Assembly: GCA_963730005.1 (NCBI GenBank)
Contig: CAVSPO010000009.1
Coordinates: forward strand, 1-20,059
Length of the DNA: 20,059 bases
Reading direction: 5' to 3'
DNA from: CAVSPO01 sp963730005
GTDB lineage: Bacteria > Actinomycetota > Actinomycetes > Propionibacteriales > Propionibacteriaceae
Under the pieces are notes generated by a model. It was not told the origin of the DNA. It did no database searches and saw only the letters and a program-made list of their open reading frames with translations. The position numbers and the translations under genes are program-made. Positions 1-6,895 of this stretch are shown here, one piece after another; position 1 is the first letter of the stretch, and every line of letters begins with the position of its first letter.

Positions 1-161
1 CTGCCGCGCAGGGTACTGGTCTATCGGGTGCGGCTTCTGGCCTGAGGGGCTGGCCAGCGACCGTGTCTGAGACGACCGCATGTGGATGGGCCCCAGGACC
101 GTGCGCGCGCGGAGTTGCCACGCTGGCGCCGTAGGTCGTCACCGCGTGGGCTGGCGCCGCT

Positions 162-1064
162 TCATCGTAGGGTGGCGAGGACCTCGCCCAAGGCAGCGAC
201 CGTTTGGGTGGGGGCGGCAACGAATATGAGGTGCATCGGCAGGTCCACCAGGACCATCTCGACCCGCGGGGCCGAGATACGTGCGGAGACGGCCTTCACG
301 TAGCCGTAGCTGAACAACGGATCCCCGGTCGAGGCAACCACGTGGACGGGGACTCTGATCGCCCCGGAGGTGATGGGGCGGGTATCGAAGGTGAGCAGGT
401 CAGCCAGGAGTTGGAGTGGATAGCTGCGCAGGTTCCGGGGGTCGCCGAGGAATTCGCCCTGCTCGGCACGGTTGGTGAAGACGCGCTTCGGATCCAGGTA
501 GAACCCGAACGGAACGGGCAGGCCGGGCACCAGGTCGCCAAGTACGCGAATGGCCCTGCGCAGCACCGAGTAGTGCGCCGCAGCCAGCGGTAGCCGCGTC
601 ACGGACAAGGATTCGGGCAGGTCGGGGAGCAGCACGTTGTGCGCGATACATGCCGTGACCCGCGGGTGGGCATCGACCGCGGCGAGGAGCGCCACGATGC
701 CACCCTGGCTTGACCCGCTGATGACGAGGTTTCCGTCGAAGTGTTCGGCCGCCCACACCACCGCGTCCCGCGCGTTGCCCACGATGTCGTCGAGGCGGAT
801 GACTCTTCGGGTTCGCGGGCTGTTGCCGTGCCCGACGGGATGCACACCGACGACCGTGGTGCCGCGGTCAGCCAGTTTGTCGAGGCATTCTGCGTAGACC
901 AGGGGATGGGTCATGGTTCCGGGGACGAAGACCATGACCGGGGCAGACGTGTCGTCGGCCTCCCACACGGACAGCACGATGTGCGTGTCCCCAGATGGGA
1001 TCAGTACCTCGCGGTAGCGGGGGCTCCCCGGACCGTGCTCCACCATGGCTCGCGTCAGGCCCAT
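162..1064 (-). CDS. Alpha/beta hydrolase fold protein
   Basis: The 300-aa product is a probable cytoplasmic serine hydrolase; its substrate cannot be read from the sequence. It has the family order: an oxyanion strand region VFVPGT (about residues 45-50), a histidine-rich GVHPVGHG stretch (73-80), and a nucleophile elbow GSSQGG (117-122) with Ser119 as the predicted nucleophile. An Asp in STGDPLF near residue 248 and a His in LPMHLIF near the C-terminus complete a plausible Ser-Asp-His triad. There is no signal peptide or lid-sized insertion, and the length is normal for a single-domain hydrolase. A TAGAAT hexamer lies exactly 6 nt before this ATG, favouring a leaderless start here; no good Shine-Dalgarno is present. 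It is transcribed away from the recombinase gene. Family assignment is firm, function is not. Confidence 0.85.
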   Translation of the reverse strand: MGLTRAMVEHGPGSPRYREVLIPSGDTHIVLSVWEADDTSAPVMVFVPGTMTHPLVYAECLDKLADRGTTVVGVHPVGHGNSPRTRRVIRLDDIVGNARDAVVWAAEHFDGNLVISGSSQGGIVALLAAVDAHPRVTACIAHNVLLPDLPESLSVTRLPLAAAHYSVLRRAIRVLGDLVPGLPVPFGFYLDPKRVFTNRAEQGEFLGDPRNLRSYPLQLLADLLTFDTRPITSGAIRVPVHVVASTGDPLFSYGYVKAVSARISAPRVEMVLVDLPMHLIFVAAPTQTVAALGEVLATLR

Positions 1065-1076
1065 CCGGCCATTCTA
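1065..1076 (-). promoter_or_regulatory. -10 hexamer for leaderless hydrolase gene
   Basis: On the minus strand TAGAAT (1076-1071) is followed by 6 nt and then ATG (1064-1062). This places the expected transcription start at the A of the start codon. No good -35 is visible at 16-18 nt. The call rests on the hexamer and its spacing, which recurs at other genes in the window. Confidence 0.5.
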
Positions 1077-1209
1077 TCCTCTGTCCCGGTCGCTGGAGTC
1101 AGATCTGGGGTACCCGGAGGGATCGCGACGCTCAAGCGGGGCAGCCAAGCCGGGACGTGGAAGTCCCGATACCCGGGACGCGGGAACCGTGAGCCACAGG
1201 CGCTCCACA

Positions 1210-1248
1210 CATCCGCAACTGCCGCTCCTGGGGCGTCGTTCGTGCCGC
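1210..1248 (+). repeat. TGCCGC boundary motif upstream of the recombinase gene
   Basis: CATCCGCAACTGCCGC ends at 1225, with a second TGCCGC at 1243-1248. The same 16-mer recurs with one or two changes at 3642-3657 (CATCCGCAATTGCCGC) and at 8021-8036 (CATCCTCAACTGCCGC). The motif sits in the divergent gap between hydrolase and recombinase genes. Whether it is a recombination site is unproven. Confidence 0.5.
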
Positions 1249-1283
1249 TGGCGCGTGGCTGCTGGTCGGTTGCAGCATCGGGT

Positions 1284-2204
1284 ATGACCAGTCTCGAGCC
1301 TGTCCTGTTTCCCGTTCTCATTGACGCTGCCACTGATCCTTTGGTGAAGGCGGTCGCTGCCTATCTGGCCCGGTATCGGGGGCAGACCCTGGTGCACACC
1401 GAGTCGGACCTGCGCGCGTTCCTGGTGTGGTGCCGGGAACGGGGTGTCGACCCGTTGAAGGCGCAGCGCGCCCAGATCGAGTTGTATGTCCGCTGGATGC
1501 AGGAAGTGCGCCATTTCCAACCGTCCACGGTCAGCCGGCGTGTGTCGGTCGTGGTCGGCTTCTACCGCACGTGCGTCATCGACCAGGTCCTGCCGCAGTC
1601 CCCAGCTGACTACGTGCGACGACCGAACGTGCCACCTGAGTCACCCACGCTCGGCCTGTCGCACCTGCAGTTCGAAGCCCTGCTCAGCGCGGCCCGCACG
1701 TCGACGAACACCAACGACTTCGCCTTGGTGACCATGCTGGGGCTGCTCGGCTTGCGGATCTTCGAAGCGTGCGGCGCCAACATCACCGACCTCGGCGAGG
1801 AACACGGCCACCGCGTCCTGAAGGTCCGGGGCAAGGGCGGCAAGGTCGTCCTCACCCCCCTCCCACCCGCCGTCCAGCGGGCGATCGAACGCGCGGTTGG
1901 CGGACGCGCGGACGGCCCCGTCCTGCGCACCATCCGCGGGACCCGCATGGACCGGCATGCCGCGACCCGTCGGCTGAAGCAGCTCGCCGCCCAAGCCGGC
2001 GTGCGGCTACCCAGGATGCACCCCCACATGCTGAGGCACACGTTCGTCACGACCATGCTGGACGCCGGCGTCGACCTCCGCGACGTGCAGATCGCCGCCC
2101 GACACGCTGATCCGAGGACGACGATGCGCTACGACCGTGCTCGCAAGAACCTGGACCGGCACCCCAACTACATCCTCGCCGCCTACATGGCCTCCGGCAC
2201 CTGA
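1284..2204 (+). CDS. Tyrosine recombinase / phage-type integrase
   Basis: This 306-aa site-specific recombinase would perform DNA strand exchange through a 3'-phosphotyrosine. Residues about 17-105 form the N-terminal SAM-like core-binding domain and about 125-300 the catalytic domain. All catalytic positions are visible: Arg158 (GLLGLRIFEA), Lys in KGGK (184-187), His248 and Arg251 (HPHMLRHTF), His274 (AARHADP) and Tyr283 (TTMRYD). Size and layout fit the XerC/D-like integrase group. I see no extra region of the kind that marks integron IntI, but cannot exclude a divergent one. The frame is open far upstream; ATG at 1284 (MTSLEP) was chosen because protein-like sequence begins there, although it lacks a strong Shine-Dalgarno. 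The gene stands at the left edge of a run of small gene units separated by TGCCGC motifs, so it is a candidate for the enzyme that moves them. Confidence 0.9.
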   Translation: MTSLEPVLFPVLIDAATDPLVKAVAAYLARYRGQTLVHTESDLRAFLVWCRERGVDPLKAQRAQIELYVRWMQEVRHFQPSTVSRRVSVVVGFYRTCVIDQVLPQSPADYVRRPNVPPESPTLGLSHLQFEALLSAARTSTNTNDFALVTMLGLLGLRIFEACGANITDLGEEHGHRVLKVRGKGGKVVLTPLPPAVQRAIERAVGGRADGPVLRTIRGTRMDRHAATRRLKQLAAQAGVRLPRMHPHMLRHTFVTTMLDAGVDLRDVQIAARHADPRTTMRYDRARKNLDRHPNYILAAYMASGT

Positions 2205-2240
2205 CCCCGGGGAGGGTCGCCGGATTGTCGCGTGCTCTCC

Positions 2241-2252
2241 TAGACTGCAGGC
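2241..2252 (+). promoter_or_regulatory. -10 hexamer for leaderless mntA-hepT
   Basis: TAGACT (2241-2246) lies 6 nt before the ATG of the nucleotidyltransferase gene. A leaderless transcript is predicted. No convincing -35 or Shine-Dalgarno is present. Confidence 0.5.
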
Positions 2253-2549
2253 ATGCAGTCGCCGGAAATTGACGTGGAGCGTTTGGGTGCGGTGTGCCAG
2301 CGCTACGGCATCATCCGTCTGGAGATCTTCGGATCCATGGCCCGCGGCACCGATCACTCTGACAGCGACATCGACCTGTTGTACACGTTGGCTCCCGGCG
2401 CTCGCCTGGGCTGGGAAGTCGAGGACCTCACCTCGGAGTTGGAGGCCGTCCTCGGTCGCCGGGTCGACCTCGTTTCTCGGCGCGCGTTGCACGCTCGGCT
2501 GCAGGACCAGGTGTTGCGGGAAGCGCAGCCGTTCTATGCCGCGGCGTGA
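2253..2549 (+). CDS. mntA: MNT-domain antitoxin (MntA-type nucleotidyltransferase)
   Basis: The 98-aa protein is a minimal nucleotidyltransferase of the MNT family. The signature GSX10DXD is complete: Gly27-Ser28 in IFGSMARG, then Asp39 and Asp41 in DSDIDLL. A third acidic residue lies in RRVDLV near residue 72. In characterised MntA/HepT pairs this enzyme transfers AMP groups to a tyrosine of the partner HEPN toxin and so silences it. The partner gene directly downstream overlaps this one by 14 nt (2536-2549) and has the target motif, so the same mechanism is likely. The ATG at 2253 follows a -10-like hexamer by 6 nt. Confidence 0.9.
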   Translation: MQSPEIDVERLGAVCQRYGIIRLEIFGSMARGTDHSDSDIDLLYTLAPGARLGWEVEDLTSELEAVLGRRVDLVSRRALHARLQDQVLREAQPFYAAA

Positions 2550-2880
2550 GCTCCTGCTGATCGGCGAGATGATCGATGCCGCCGAAGAAGCACAGCGTCT
2601 GGTGGTGGGCCGTGACGTCGACGACATCCAAGCGGACCGACAGGTTCGCGATGCGCTGTTGTGGAACTTCACTGTCTTGGGCGAGGCCGCCGCGCAACTG
2701 CCGGATGAATTCAAGATGACATACCCAAGCGTGAACTGGGCCAGGCCCAGCCAACTACGGAACCGAATCGTGCACGGCTATTGGTCTGTCGACCTCGAAA
2801 TCCTGCACACGACTGCCAAGCATGACCTCCCTGCCTTCACGGCCGAACTCAAGGCAGTCTCGGCCGCCCTCGAGCCGTAG
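2536..2880 (+). CDS. hepT: HEPN toxin, HepT family ribonuclease
   Basis: The 114-aa HepT/DUF86-type HEPN protein is a predicted RNase toxin that works as a dimer. Its motif RX4HXY is intact in LRNRIVHGYWSVD: Arg75, His80 and Tyr82. Arg and His form the RNase centre, and in studied systems Tyr is the residue AMPylated by MntA. The start was taken at ATG 2536 (MPRRELLLIG) because HepT homology begins there and the 14-nt overlap with mntA gives translational coupling. The frame is open upstream, but that part is the shadow of mntA. No frameshift or missing residue is seen, so the pair should be functional. Confidence 0.9.
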   Translation: MPRRELLLIGEMIDAAEEAQRLVVGRDVDDIQADRQVRDALLWNFTVLGEAAAQLPDEFKMTYPSVNWARPSQLRNRIVHGYWSVDLEILHTTAKHDLPAFTAELKAVSAALEP

Positions 2881-2945
2881 CGGGCCTCACCGTCGGCACG
2901 CCGCACCTGAACGGCCTCACCCACCACCGTGGCGGAGGAAGAACG

Positions 2946-2970
2946 CGCACATCTGCCGCTCCTGGTGTGA
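2946..2970 (+). repeat. TGCCGC boundary motif between hepT and hicA
   Basis: CACATCTGCCGCTCCTGG resembles the motif before the recombinase gene (CAACTGCCGCTCCTGG at 1216-1231). It lies in the 155-nt gap between the two toxin-antitoxin operons. It is a short match and only meaningful as part of the set. Confidence 0.35.
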
Positions 2971-3001
2971 TCTGGATGGGTGAAGATCGACCGAGATAAG
3001 C

Positions 3002-3035
3002 TTGACGGTGGTACTGCCCGCGGTACCATATCACT
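3002..3035 (+). promoter_or_regulatory. hicAB promoter with embedded operator
   Basis: TTGACG (-35, 3002-3007), a 16-nt spacer and TACCAT (-10, 3024-3029) lie so that the -10 ends 6 nt before the GTG start at 3036, predicting a leaderless hicA mRNA. Between the two hexamers is the inverted repeat TGGTAC (3009-3014), 8 nt, GTACCA (3023-3028). HicB here has a C-terminal ribbon-helix-helix-like segment, so the repeat is a good candidate for the autoregulatory operator. Confidence 0.65.
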
Positions 3036-3281
3036 GTGGCGACCGTCGACAAGCTCGTGGCAGCGATACGGAAGAACCCACAGAACGTGCGCTACGACGA
3101 CCTCCACAAGGTCTGCGAGCACTACTTCGGTCCGCCCCGCAGAAACGGCGGATCACACGCGGTGTTCAAGACCCCTTGGCCCGGTGATCCGCGGGTGAAC
3201 ATCCAGAACAGCAACGGCCAGGCCAAGCCTTACCAGGTGCGGCAGGTGCTGGCCGCGATCGACAAGAAGGAGGCGAAGTGA
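3036..3281 (+). CDS. hicA: HicA family toxin (mRNA interferase)
   Basis: The 81-aa HicA toxin has a dsRBD-like fold and is predicted to cleave mRNA during translation. The conserved GGSH motif gives the catalytic His41 (RRNGGSHAVFKTP). The basic C-terminal half ends in PYQVRQVLAAIDKK, as usual in HicA. The GTG at 3036 was chosen because the HicA domain begins there (MATVDKLVAAI) and because the -10 hexamer ends 6 nt upstream. The stop TGA overlaps the ATG of hicB by one base (TGATG), and a strong Shine-Dalgarno for hicB lies in the last codons. Toxin-first order is typical for hicAB. Confidence 0.92.
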   Translation: MATVDKLVAAIRKNPQNVRYDDLHKVCEHYFGPPRRNGGSHAVFKTPWPGDPRVNIQNSNGQAKPYQVRQVLAAIDKKEAK

Positions 3282-3628
3282 TGTCCCACACCGAAACGGC
3301 CGACGTGTCCCGCTACACCTACCGAGTGACGTGGTCGGTCGAAGACGACGAGTTCGTCGCCACCTGCGCCGAGTTCCCCTCGCTGTCGTGGCTCGCCGAC
3401 TCCCAGCCAGCTGCCCTGCAGGGGCTGGTTGACCTGATCGCAGACACCGTGGCCGACCTGGTGGCGGAGAGTGAGGCCGTCCCCGAACCGCTGTCGGAGC
3501 GGAGCTACTCGGGCAAGTTCAACCTCCGGGTCGGGGAAAGCCTGCACCGCCGCCTCGCGATCCAAGCTGCCGAAGAGCACCTCAGCCTCAACCAGTACGT
3601 CGTGCAACGCCTCTCAGAGGCCTCCTGA
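3281..3628 (+). CDS. hicB: HicB family antitoxin with C-terminal RHH-like domain
   Basis: The 115-aa antitoxin is predicted to bind HicA and to repress the operon. Residues about 10-60 form the HicB partial RNase H-like fold (YTYRVTWSVEDDEFVATCAEFPSLS), and about 78-115 form a ribbon-helix-helix-like DNA-binding segment (SGKFNLRVGESLHRRLAIQA, then the LSLNQYVVQRL helix). AAGGAGG at 3267-3273 lies 7 nt before ATG 3281, which favours this start over GTG 3278. The likely operator is the inverted repeat within the hicA promoter. The gene appears complete. Confidence 0.92.
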   Translation: MSHTETADVSRYTYRVTWSVEDDEFVATCAEFPSLSWLADSQPAALQGLVDLIADTVADLVAESEAVPEPLSERSYSGKFNLRVGESLHRRLAIQAAEEHLSLNQYVVQRLSEAS

Positions 3629-3641
3629 GCCACCTCTGGAA

Positions 3642-3657
3642 CATCCGCAATTGCCGC
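3642..3657 (+). repeat. TGCCGC boundary motif after hicB
   Basis: CATCCGCAATTGCCGC differs from the copy at 1210-1225 at a single base. It lies in the gap after hicB, before the convergent gene. It is one of the closest matches in the set. Confidence 0.5.
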
Positions 3658-3734
3658 TGCTCGACGCTCGTGGCGCGTCCGCCCGCATACTCCCGTCAGT
3701 CGCGTAGTCGGCCGCCTACTGCCGGCTACCAGAT

Positions 3735-4460
3735 TCAACGGCCTAGTTCGCCGACTCGGCGAACGAGTGTCTGACCCAGCCTGTAGAACTTGCGCAAATC
3801 CCCGTTGAGGCCGTCGGGCGCTGGACCTGCCTCGGGGACGGGCCAAAGCCCGGCACCATGAGTATTTACGTCGAAGACATCTACGTAAGGCGCATGCTGC
3901 GGGTCGTCGCTTCGGTACTCGACCCGGACTTGCCCGCGCTCGTCCATGCCCATCTCGTGGGGTCCGTCGGTGTGGTGGCCCGGCTCAGGAGGACCGATCC
4001 GCCACAGGGCGCGGATTGAGCATCCGGGTGGAAGCGTGCGTGGCGTTTCCAGCAGTTCCCGTAGCGACTGCGTCACCGTGTCTTCGCGGTCTGACCACTT
4101 CGACGGAGTCAACGTCAACTCACGGGCGGACGACTTGCCGGCGTTGGTGATTCGGAGATCCCACGATGTCACACCGGCCAACCCTGGGATAACCTCGGCG
4201 AACACGAACGGCCTCGTCTGCTCGACGCTATCGCGCCGTAGCTGTTCGTTGGCCGCCTCCGCGGCCTCCGCCGCCCTCTGCGCTGCGAGACTGGCTTTGC
4301 GCGACTCCTCCAACGTGCTGTGTGCCGTTCGCCAAGCGAACACCGCGAAGACCAATAGGCCAAGCGTCAGTAGGGCCGAGAACAGCGCGGACCAAGCGAC
4401 GAGTTGGTCGGCCCATGTTGGAGTTCCCATGCCCAGCATGATGGCAGGGACCACTGACAC
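3735..4460 (-). CDS. Membrane-anchored coiled-coil protein, unknown function
   Basis: The 241-aa protein is not recognised as a named family. After a short N-terminus, residues about 17-43 form one strong transmembrane helix (SALFSALLTLGLLVFAVFAW). A charged Ala/Glu/Arg-rich coiled coil follows to about residue 83 (EESRKASLAAQRAAEAAEAA). The remainder (about 85-241) looks like a soluble cytoplasmic domain with beta-rich stretches such as RPFVFAEVIPGL and WDLRITNAGKSSARELTL. The reading frame extends to GTG 4499. GTG 4460 was preferred because GATAAT lies exactly 6 nt before it, the same leaderless layout as neighbouring genes; ATG 4439 and 4430 are further options. One-TM plus coiled-coil proteins of this size occur often in accessory regions, but that does not give a function. 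Confidence 0.7.
   Translation of the reverse strand: MSVVPAIMLGMGTPTWADQLVAWSALFSALLTLGLLVFAVFAWRTAHSTLEESRKASLAAQRAAEAAEAANEQLRRDSVEQTRPFVFAEVIPGLAGVTSWDLRITNAGKSSARELTLTPSKWSDREDTVTQSLRELLETPRTLPPGCSIRALWRIGPPEPGHHTDGPHEMGMDERGQVRVEYRSDDPQHAPYVDVFDVNTHGAGLWPVPEAGPAPDGLNGDLRKFYRLGQTLVRRVGELGR
3746..3764 (-). terminator. Perfect hairpin at the end of the coiled-coil gene
   Basis: GTTCGCCGA, one base, TCGGCGAAC forms a 9-bp perfect stem overlapping the last codons of the minus-strand gene, between it and the convergent hicAB operon. There is no U-tract, so a Rho-independent terminator is possible but not clear. Confidence 0.4.
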
Positions 4461-4472
4461 ATATTGATTATC
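4461..4472 (-). promoter_or_regulatory. -10 hexamer for the coiled-coil gene
   Basis: On the minus strand GATAAT (4472-4467) is followed by 6 nt and then GTG (4460-4458). It matches five of six bases of the TATAAT consensus. It supports a leaderless start at 4460. No -35 is obvious. Confidence 0.45.
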
Positions 4473-4529
4473 CGCAGGGCCTGAGCGCGGCCGGCGCACT
4501 GGTCTGGCCCTCTATCGGCACGCTTCGCG

Positions 4530-4547
4530 CACTCACTCTCATGCCGC
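4530..4547 (+). repeat. CACTCACTCT-(C)ATGCCGC boundary motif
   Basis: CACTCACTCTCATGCCGC ends at 4547. A near-identical CACTCACTCTCTATGCCGC ends at 5494, and a shorter TTCACTCATGCCGC ends at 6978. All three lie in intergenic gaps. They are a second flavour of the TGCCGC family with a different left flank. Confidence 0.45.
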
Positions 4548-4667
4548 AACGAGCGACGTGGGCCGTTCGAGATCAAGCCCTCCAAGAGGCCCGGTACGGT
4601 TCACGAGTGCCTATCGCCCAACGTGCGTCGGCCATGGCTCGATGTTCAGGCGCCTGTGGCCACCGCA

Positions 4668-5273
4668 TCACTTGCTGAAGTCGAACGTGACTTCGGCAGA
4701 CGGATCCACGCTCCGGATGATTCCCGTGTAGAAGGCCCTGGCCTGGTCGGTCAGGATCTGCTGATTCGCAGTCACGTACTGGCTCCTCGCCTCGTCGTTG
4801 AGGATCTGGTTGATCGTTTCGACGGGGTCGATCTGCGGCGTCGCCCAGCTCAGGACCCCGTTGCTCTCGGCTGCCAGCTTGAAGCTCACGTTATCGTGGC
4901 CGATGAACGTGAACGCGGGCAGCGACAGGCGGTACTGGTTGTCGCCCGTCCGCTCGATCTTCACGTCCTTGCCCTCCAGGCCCAGCTTGGCGTTGAAGTT
5001 GTACTGCAGGAACGAGGCCCTGTTGCTGCCGGGGATGTCGATTCCGAAGAACTTGCTGCCAGCGGTGCGTTCGGAGATCCCTTGGATGCCGAGACTCAGG
5101 AGGACCACCTGTTCCTTGCGCTCGATCGCGTTGATGATTTGGGTGTTGCTGCTCGCCGACGTTGTCTGGTAAGGCGAGAGGTTCGGGAAGACGTTCTGCA
5201 GCCCGAACATGAGGGCGCCTCCGGCCACCAGGGTGACCAGAACGATCGCAACGCTCGTGAACAGTCTCTTCAT
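4668..5273 (-). CDS. Membrane-anchored protein, DUF4230-like
   Basis: The 201-aa protein has an N-terminal hydrophobic segment (residues 8-24, VAIVLVTLVAGGALMFG) that reads as a signal anchor, leaving a mostly extracytoplasmic domain. The body contains LLSLGIQGI, FFGIDIPG, LQYNFNAKLGLEGKDVKI and LSLPAFTFIG stretches, followed by a helical C-terminus (ILNDEARSQYVTANQQIL to FYTGIIRSVDP). The pattern recalls DUF4230-type proteins, but I cannot confirm this. The ATG at 5273 is preceded by GGAGGAGAAGGA, a good Shine-Dalgarno, so unlike several neighbours this mRNA has a leader. Intergenic repeat material lies upstream and downstream. Confidence 0.8.
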   Translation of the reverse strand: MKRLFTSVAIVLVTLVAGGALMFGLQNVFPNLSPYQTTSASSNTQIINAIERKEQVVLLSLGIQGISERTAGSKFFGIDIPGSNRASFLQYNFNAKLGLEGKDVKIERTGDNQYRLSLPAFTFIGHDNVSFKLAAESNGVLSWATPQIDPVETINQILNDEARSQYVTANQQILTDQARAFYTGIIRSVDPSAEVTFDFSK

Positions 5274-5474
5274 TGTTCTTCCTTCTCCTCCGCAGCACCG
5301 TTGCCGCTATAGGTGTCCAGTTCGTCAAGCACGTCGGCGATCTCGATGCTAGCTAGTCGCCTCAGCGACCGGATCGAACTCGTCGGAATTGTGTGGTTGA
5401 CTCACGCCGCGAGAAGAGAGCGTGCGGGAATGCAGCTGCCTCGGCAGGGTGACTGGCGTCCGTGCTGCATGCAC

Positions 5475-5528
5475 CCACTCACTCTCTATGCCGCGCCGCG
5501 GACGATACCCTGCGGGTGGCCGTCCGCG
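5475..5528 (+). repeat. TGCCGC motif followed by an 8-bp-stem hairpin
   Basis: CACTCACTCTCTATGCCGC (to 5494) is followed by CGCGGACG (5497-5504) and CGTCCGCG (5521-5528), a perfect 8-bp outer stem. Inside it ACCC-TGC-GGGT can form a second stem. The plan (TGCCGC, outer stem, inner ACCC/GGGT) resembles the three longer repeats, but the outer-stem sequence differs. Confidence 0.55.
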
Positions 5529-5536
5529 ACCTCATC

Positions 5537-5603
5537 TGCCGCGGTGTGCGAGGGTAGCCTGTCGGCTTGGTGGTCACCCGAGCACGACCGCCCTCAATGC
5601 CGC
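5537..5603 (+). repeat. Structured TGCCGC repeat, copy 1
   Basis: The unit starts and ends with TGCCGC (5537-5542 and 5598-5603). Between them are GTGC-GA-GGGT (5546-5555), the mini-hairpin AGCC-TGTC-GGCT (5556-5567) and ACCC-GA-GCAC (5576-5585), which pairs with the left arm. It lies just downstream of the DUF4143 ATPase gene. The core GTGCGAGGGTAGCCTGTCGG is almost the same as at 8041-8060. Confidence 0.75.
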
Positions 5604-5620
5604 CCTCCGGGCCCACCAGA

Positions 5621-6874
5621 TCAGTGCTGCCAAAGGGCGGTTATGGGGAGGATGTGGAGCCAGCCGTCGATGACGGCGGTCTGGGTTCCGGCGTGGAGGC
5701 AGGCTCCGGTGATGTCGCGGTCGGGGAATCGGTCTTTGAAGCGGATGAGGTTGGTCCAGGCCTTCTCCGTGAGGGAGGTGCTGCTCTTGACTTCGACGGC
5801 GAGGAGGCGTCCGTCGGCGAGTTCGATGATGAGGTCGACCTCGAGGCCGTCGAGGTCGCGGAAGTGGTACAGGGAGTACGGGGTGCGGCTCCAGGCTTGT
5901 TGCTTGACCAGTTCGAGGGCCACGAACTGTTCCACCAGTGCCCCGTAGTATTCGCGGCCCCCGATGGTCAGGGCGTGCGCGGTGGTGAAGGTGGCGAGGG
6001 CCGCGCTGAGCCCGGTGTCGTGGAGGCAGATCTTGGGTCGACGGGCGATCCGTCCTCGTTGGCTGCGACCCCACGAGGGCAGCGAGGTGACCAGTCGCAT
6101 GGTGGTGGCCAGGCGCAGGTAGGTGTCGATGGTGTTCTCGGCGACACCCAGGGTGCGGGCCGTCTTGGCTTTCACCAGCTCCTGGATGCCGCCGGCAGCG
6201 AGGAGCGTCAAGAGGTGACGCAGGTGGTCGGGGTAGCCGCCGCGGTGCAGGTCGCGGGCGTCGTGGTCGGCGAGTCGTTCGACGTAGGAGTCGAACCATC
6301 GGCCTGCTCGTTGGGGGGTGCGGCGCACGACTTCGGGATAGCCACCGGTCACCACGACCGCCGGGTCCAGCGCCTCGAAGCGGCCGGTTCCGGTGTGGGC
6401 ACGGACCAGCAGCCAGGACACGAAGTCCTCGCTGTCGCTGCGGCGTGTGAGTTCTCCTTGGCTCAGGGGTTTGAGTTCGACGGTCTCGGCGCGCCCGGCG
6501 AGGGAGTCGCCGACCCCTTTGACCTGGAGTAGGTCTGCGGACCCCGTCAGCAGGAACCGGCCCGGGCGACGGTCACGATCTACCGACGCCTTCAACGGCA
6601 GGATCAGCCCGGGGGCGCGTTGGGCTTCGTCGATCACGAGTAGTCCGCGGCCGGCCTGTTCGACGAAGAACGCGGGATCGGACTCTGCGACCGCCAAGGC
6701 GGCCGGGTCATCGAGTGTGACTTGGTGGGCGTCGGCGGCGCCTGCTGCCGCGAACTGGGCCAGGGTGCTCTTGCCCACCTGTCGGGCGCCCTGGATCACC
6801 ACCACCGGTGTGTCGGCGAGGGCGTCGCGGATGGCTGTCTCCAGGAACCGCGGGTAGGGGTCGTTGCCGTCCAT
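5621..6874 (-). CDS. AAA_14 / DUF4143 family ATPase
   Basis: The 417-aa protein has an N-terminal AAA ATPase domain and a C-terminal DUF4143 domain. Walker A is GARQVGKST (29-37), Walker B LLVIDEAQ (78-85) and the sensor stretch FLLTGSADL (107-115). After a helical linker with a winged-helix-like stretch (LGVAENTIDTYLRLATTMRL), the DUF4143 part contains LDGLEVDLIIEL and LLAVEVKSS, the D-x(n)-E-x-K arrangement of PD-(D/E)xK nuclease folds. Family length is usually 380-450 aa, so it is complete. The biological role of the family is unsettled. The start at ATG 6874 fits the domain, and a CAGACT hexamer lies 6 nt upstream. Three 22-bp iterons sit directly upstream and suggest tight control, perhaps autoregulation. 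Confidence 0.9.
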   Translation of the reverse strand: MDGNDPYPRFLETAIRDALADTPVVVIQGARQVGKSTLAQFAAAGAADAHQVTLDDPAALAVAESDPAFFVEQAGRGLLVIDEAQRAPGLILPLKASVDRDRRPGRFLLTGSADLLQVKGVGDSLAGRAETVELKPLSQGELTRRSDSEDFVSWLLVRAHTGTGRFEALDPAVVVTGGYPEVVRRTPQRAGRWFDSYVERLADHDARDLHRGGYPDHLRHLLTLLAAGGIQELVKAKTARTLGVAENTIDTYLRLATTMRLVTSLPSWGRSQRGRIARRPKICLHDTGLSAALATFTTAHALTIGGREYYGALVEQFVALELVKQQAWSRTPYSLYHFRDLDGLEVDLIIELADGRLLAVEVKSSTSLTEKAWTNLIRFKDRFPDRDITGACLHAGTQTAVIDGWLHILPITALWQH

Positions 6875-6895
6875 GGCGGCAGTCTGTCACGGTCA

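Noticed and set aside
741..1283. Upstream extension of the recombinase frame to 741
   Set aside because: This part is antisense to the hydrolase gene and low in protein-like character; the recombinase domain begins just after ATG 1284.
4623..5312. Plus-strand frame of 229 codons over the DUF4230-like gene
   Set aside because: Antisense shadow; the minus-strand gene has a signal anchor, Shine-Dalgarno and natural composition.
5567..6532. Long plus-strand open frame of 321 codons
   Set aside because: It is fully antisense to the DUF4143 ATPase gene, Gly/Val/Glu-rich without any domain, and has no ribosome-binding site.
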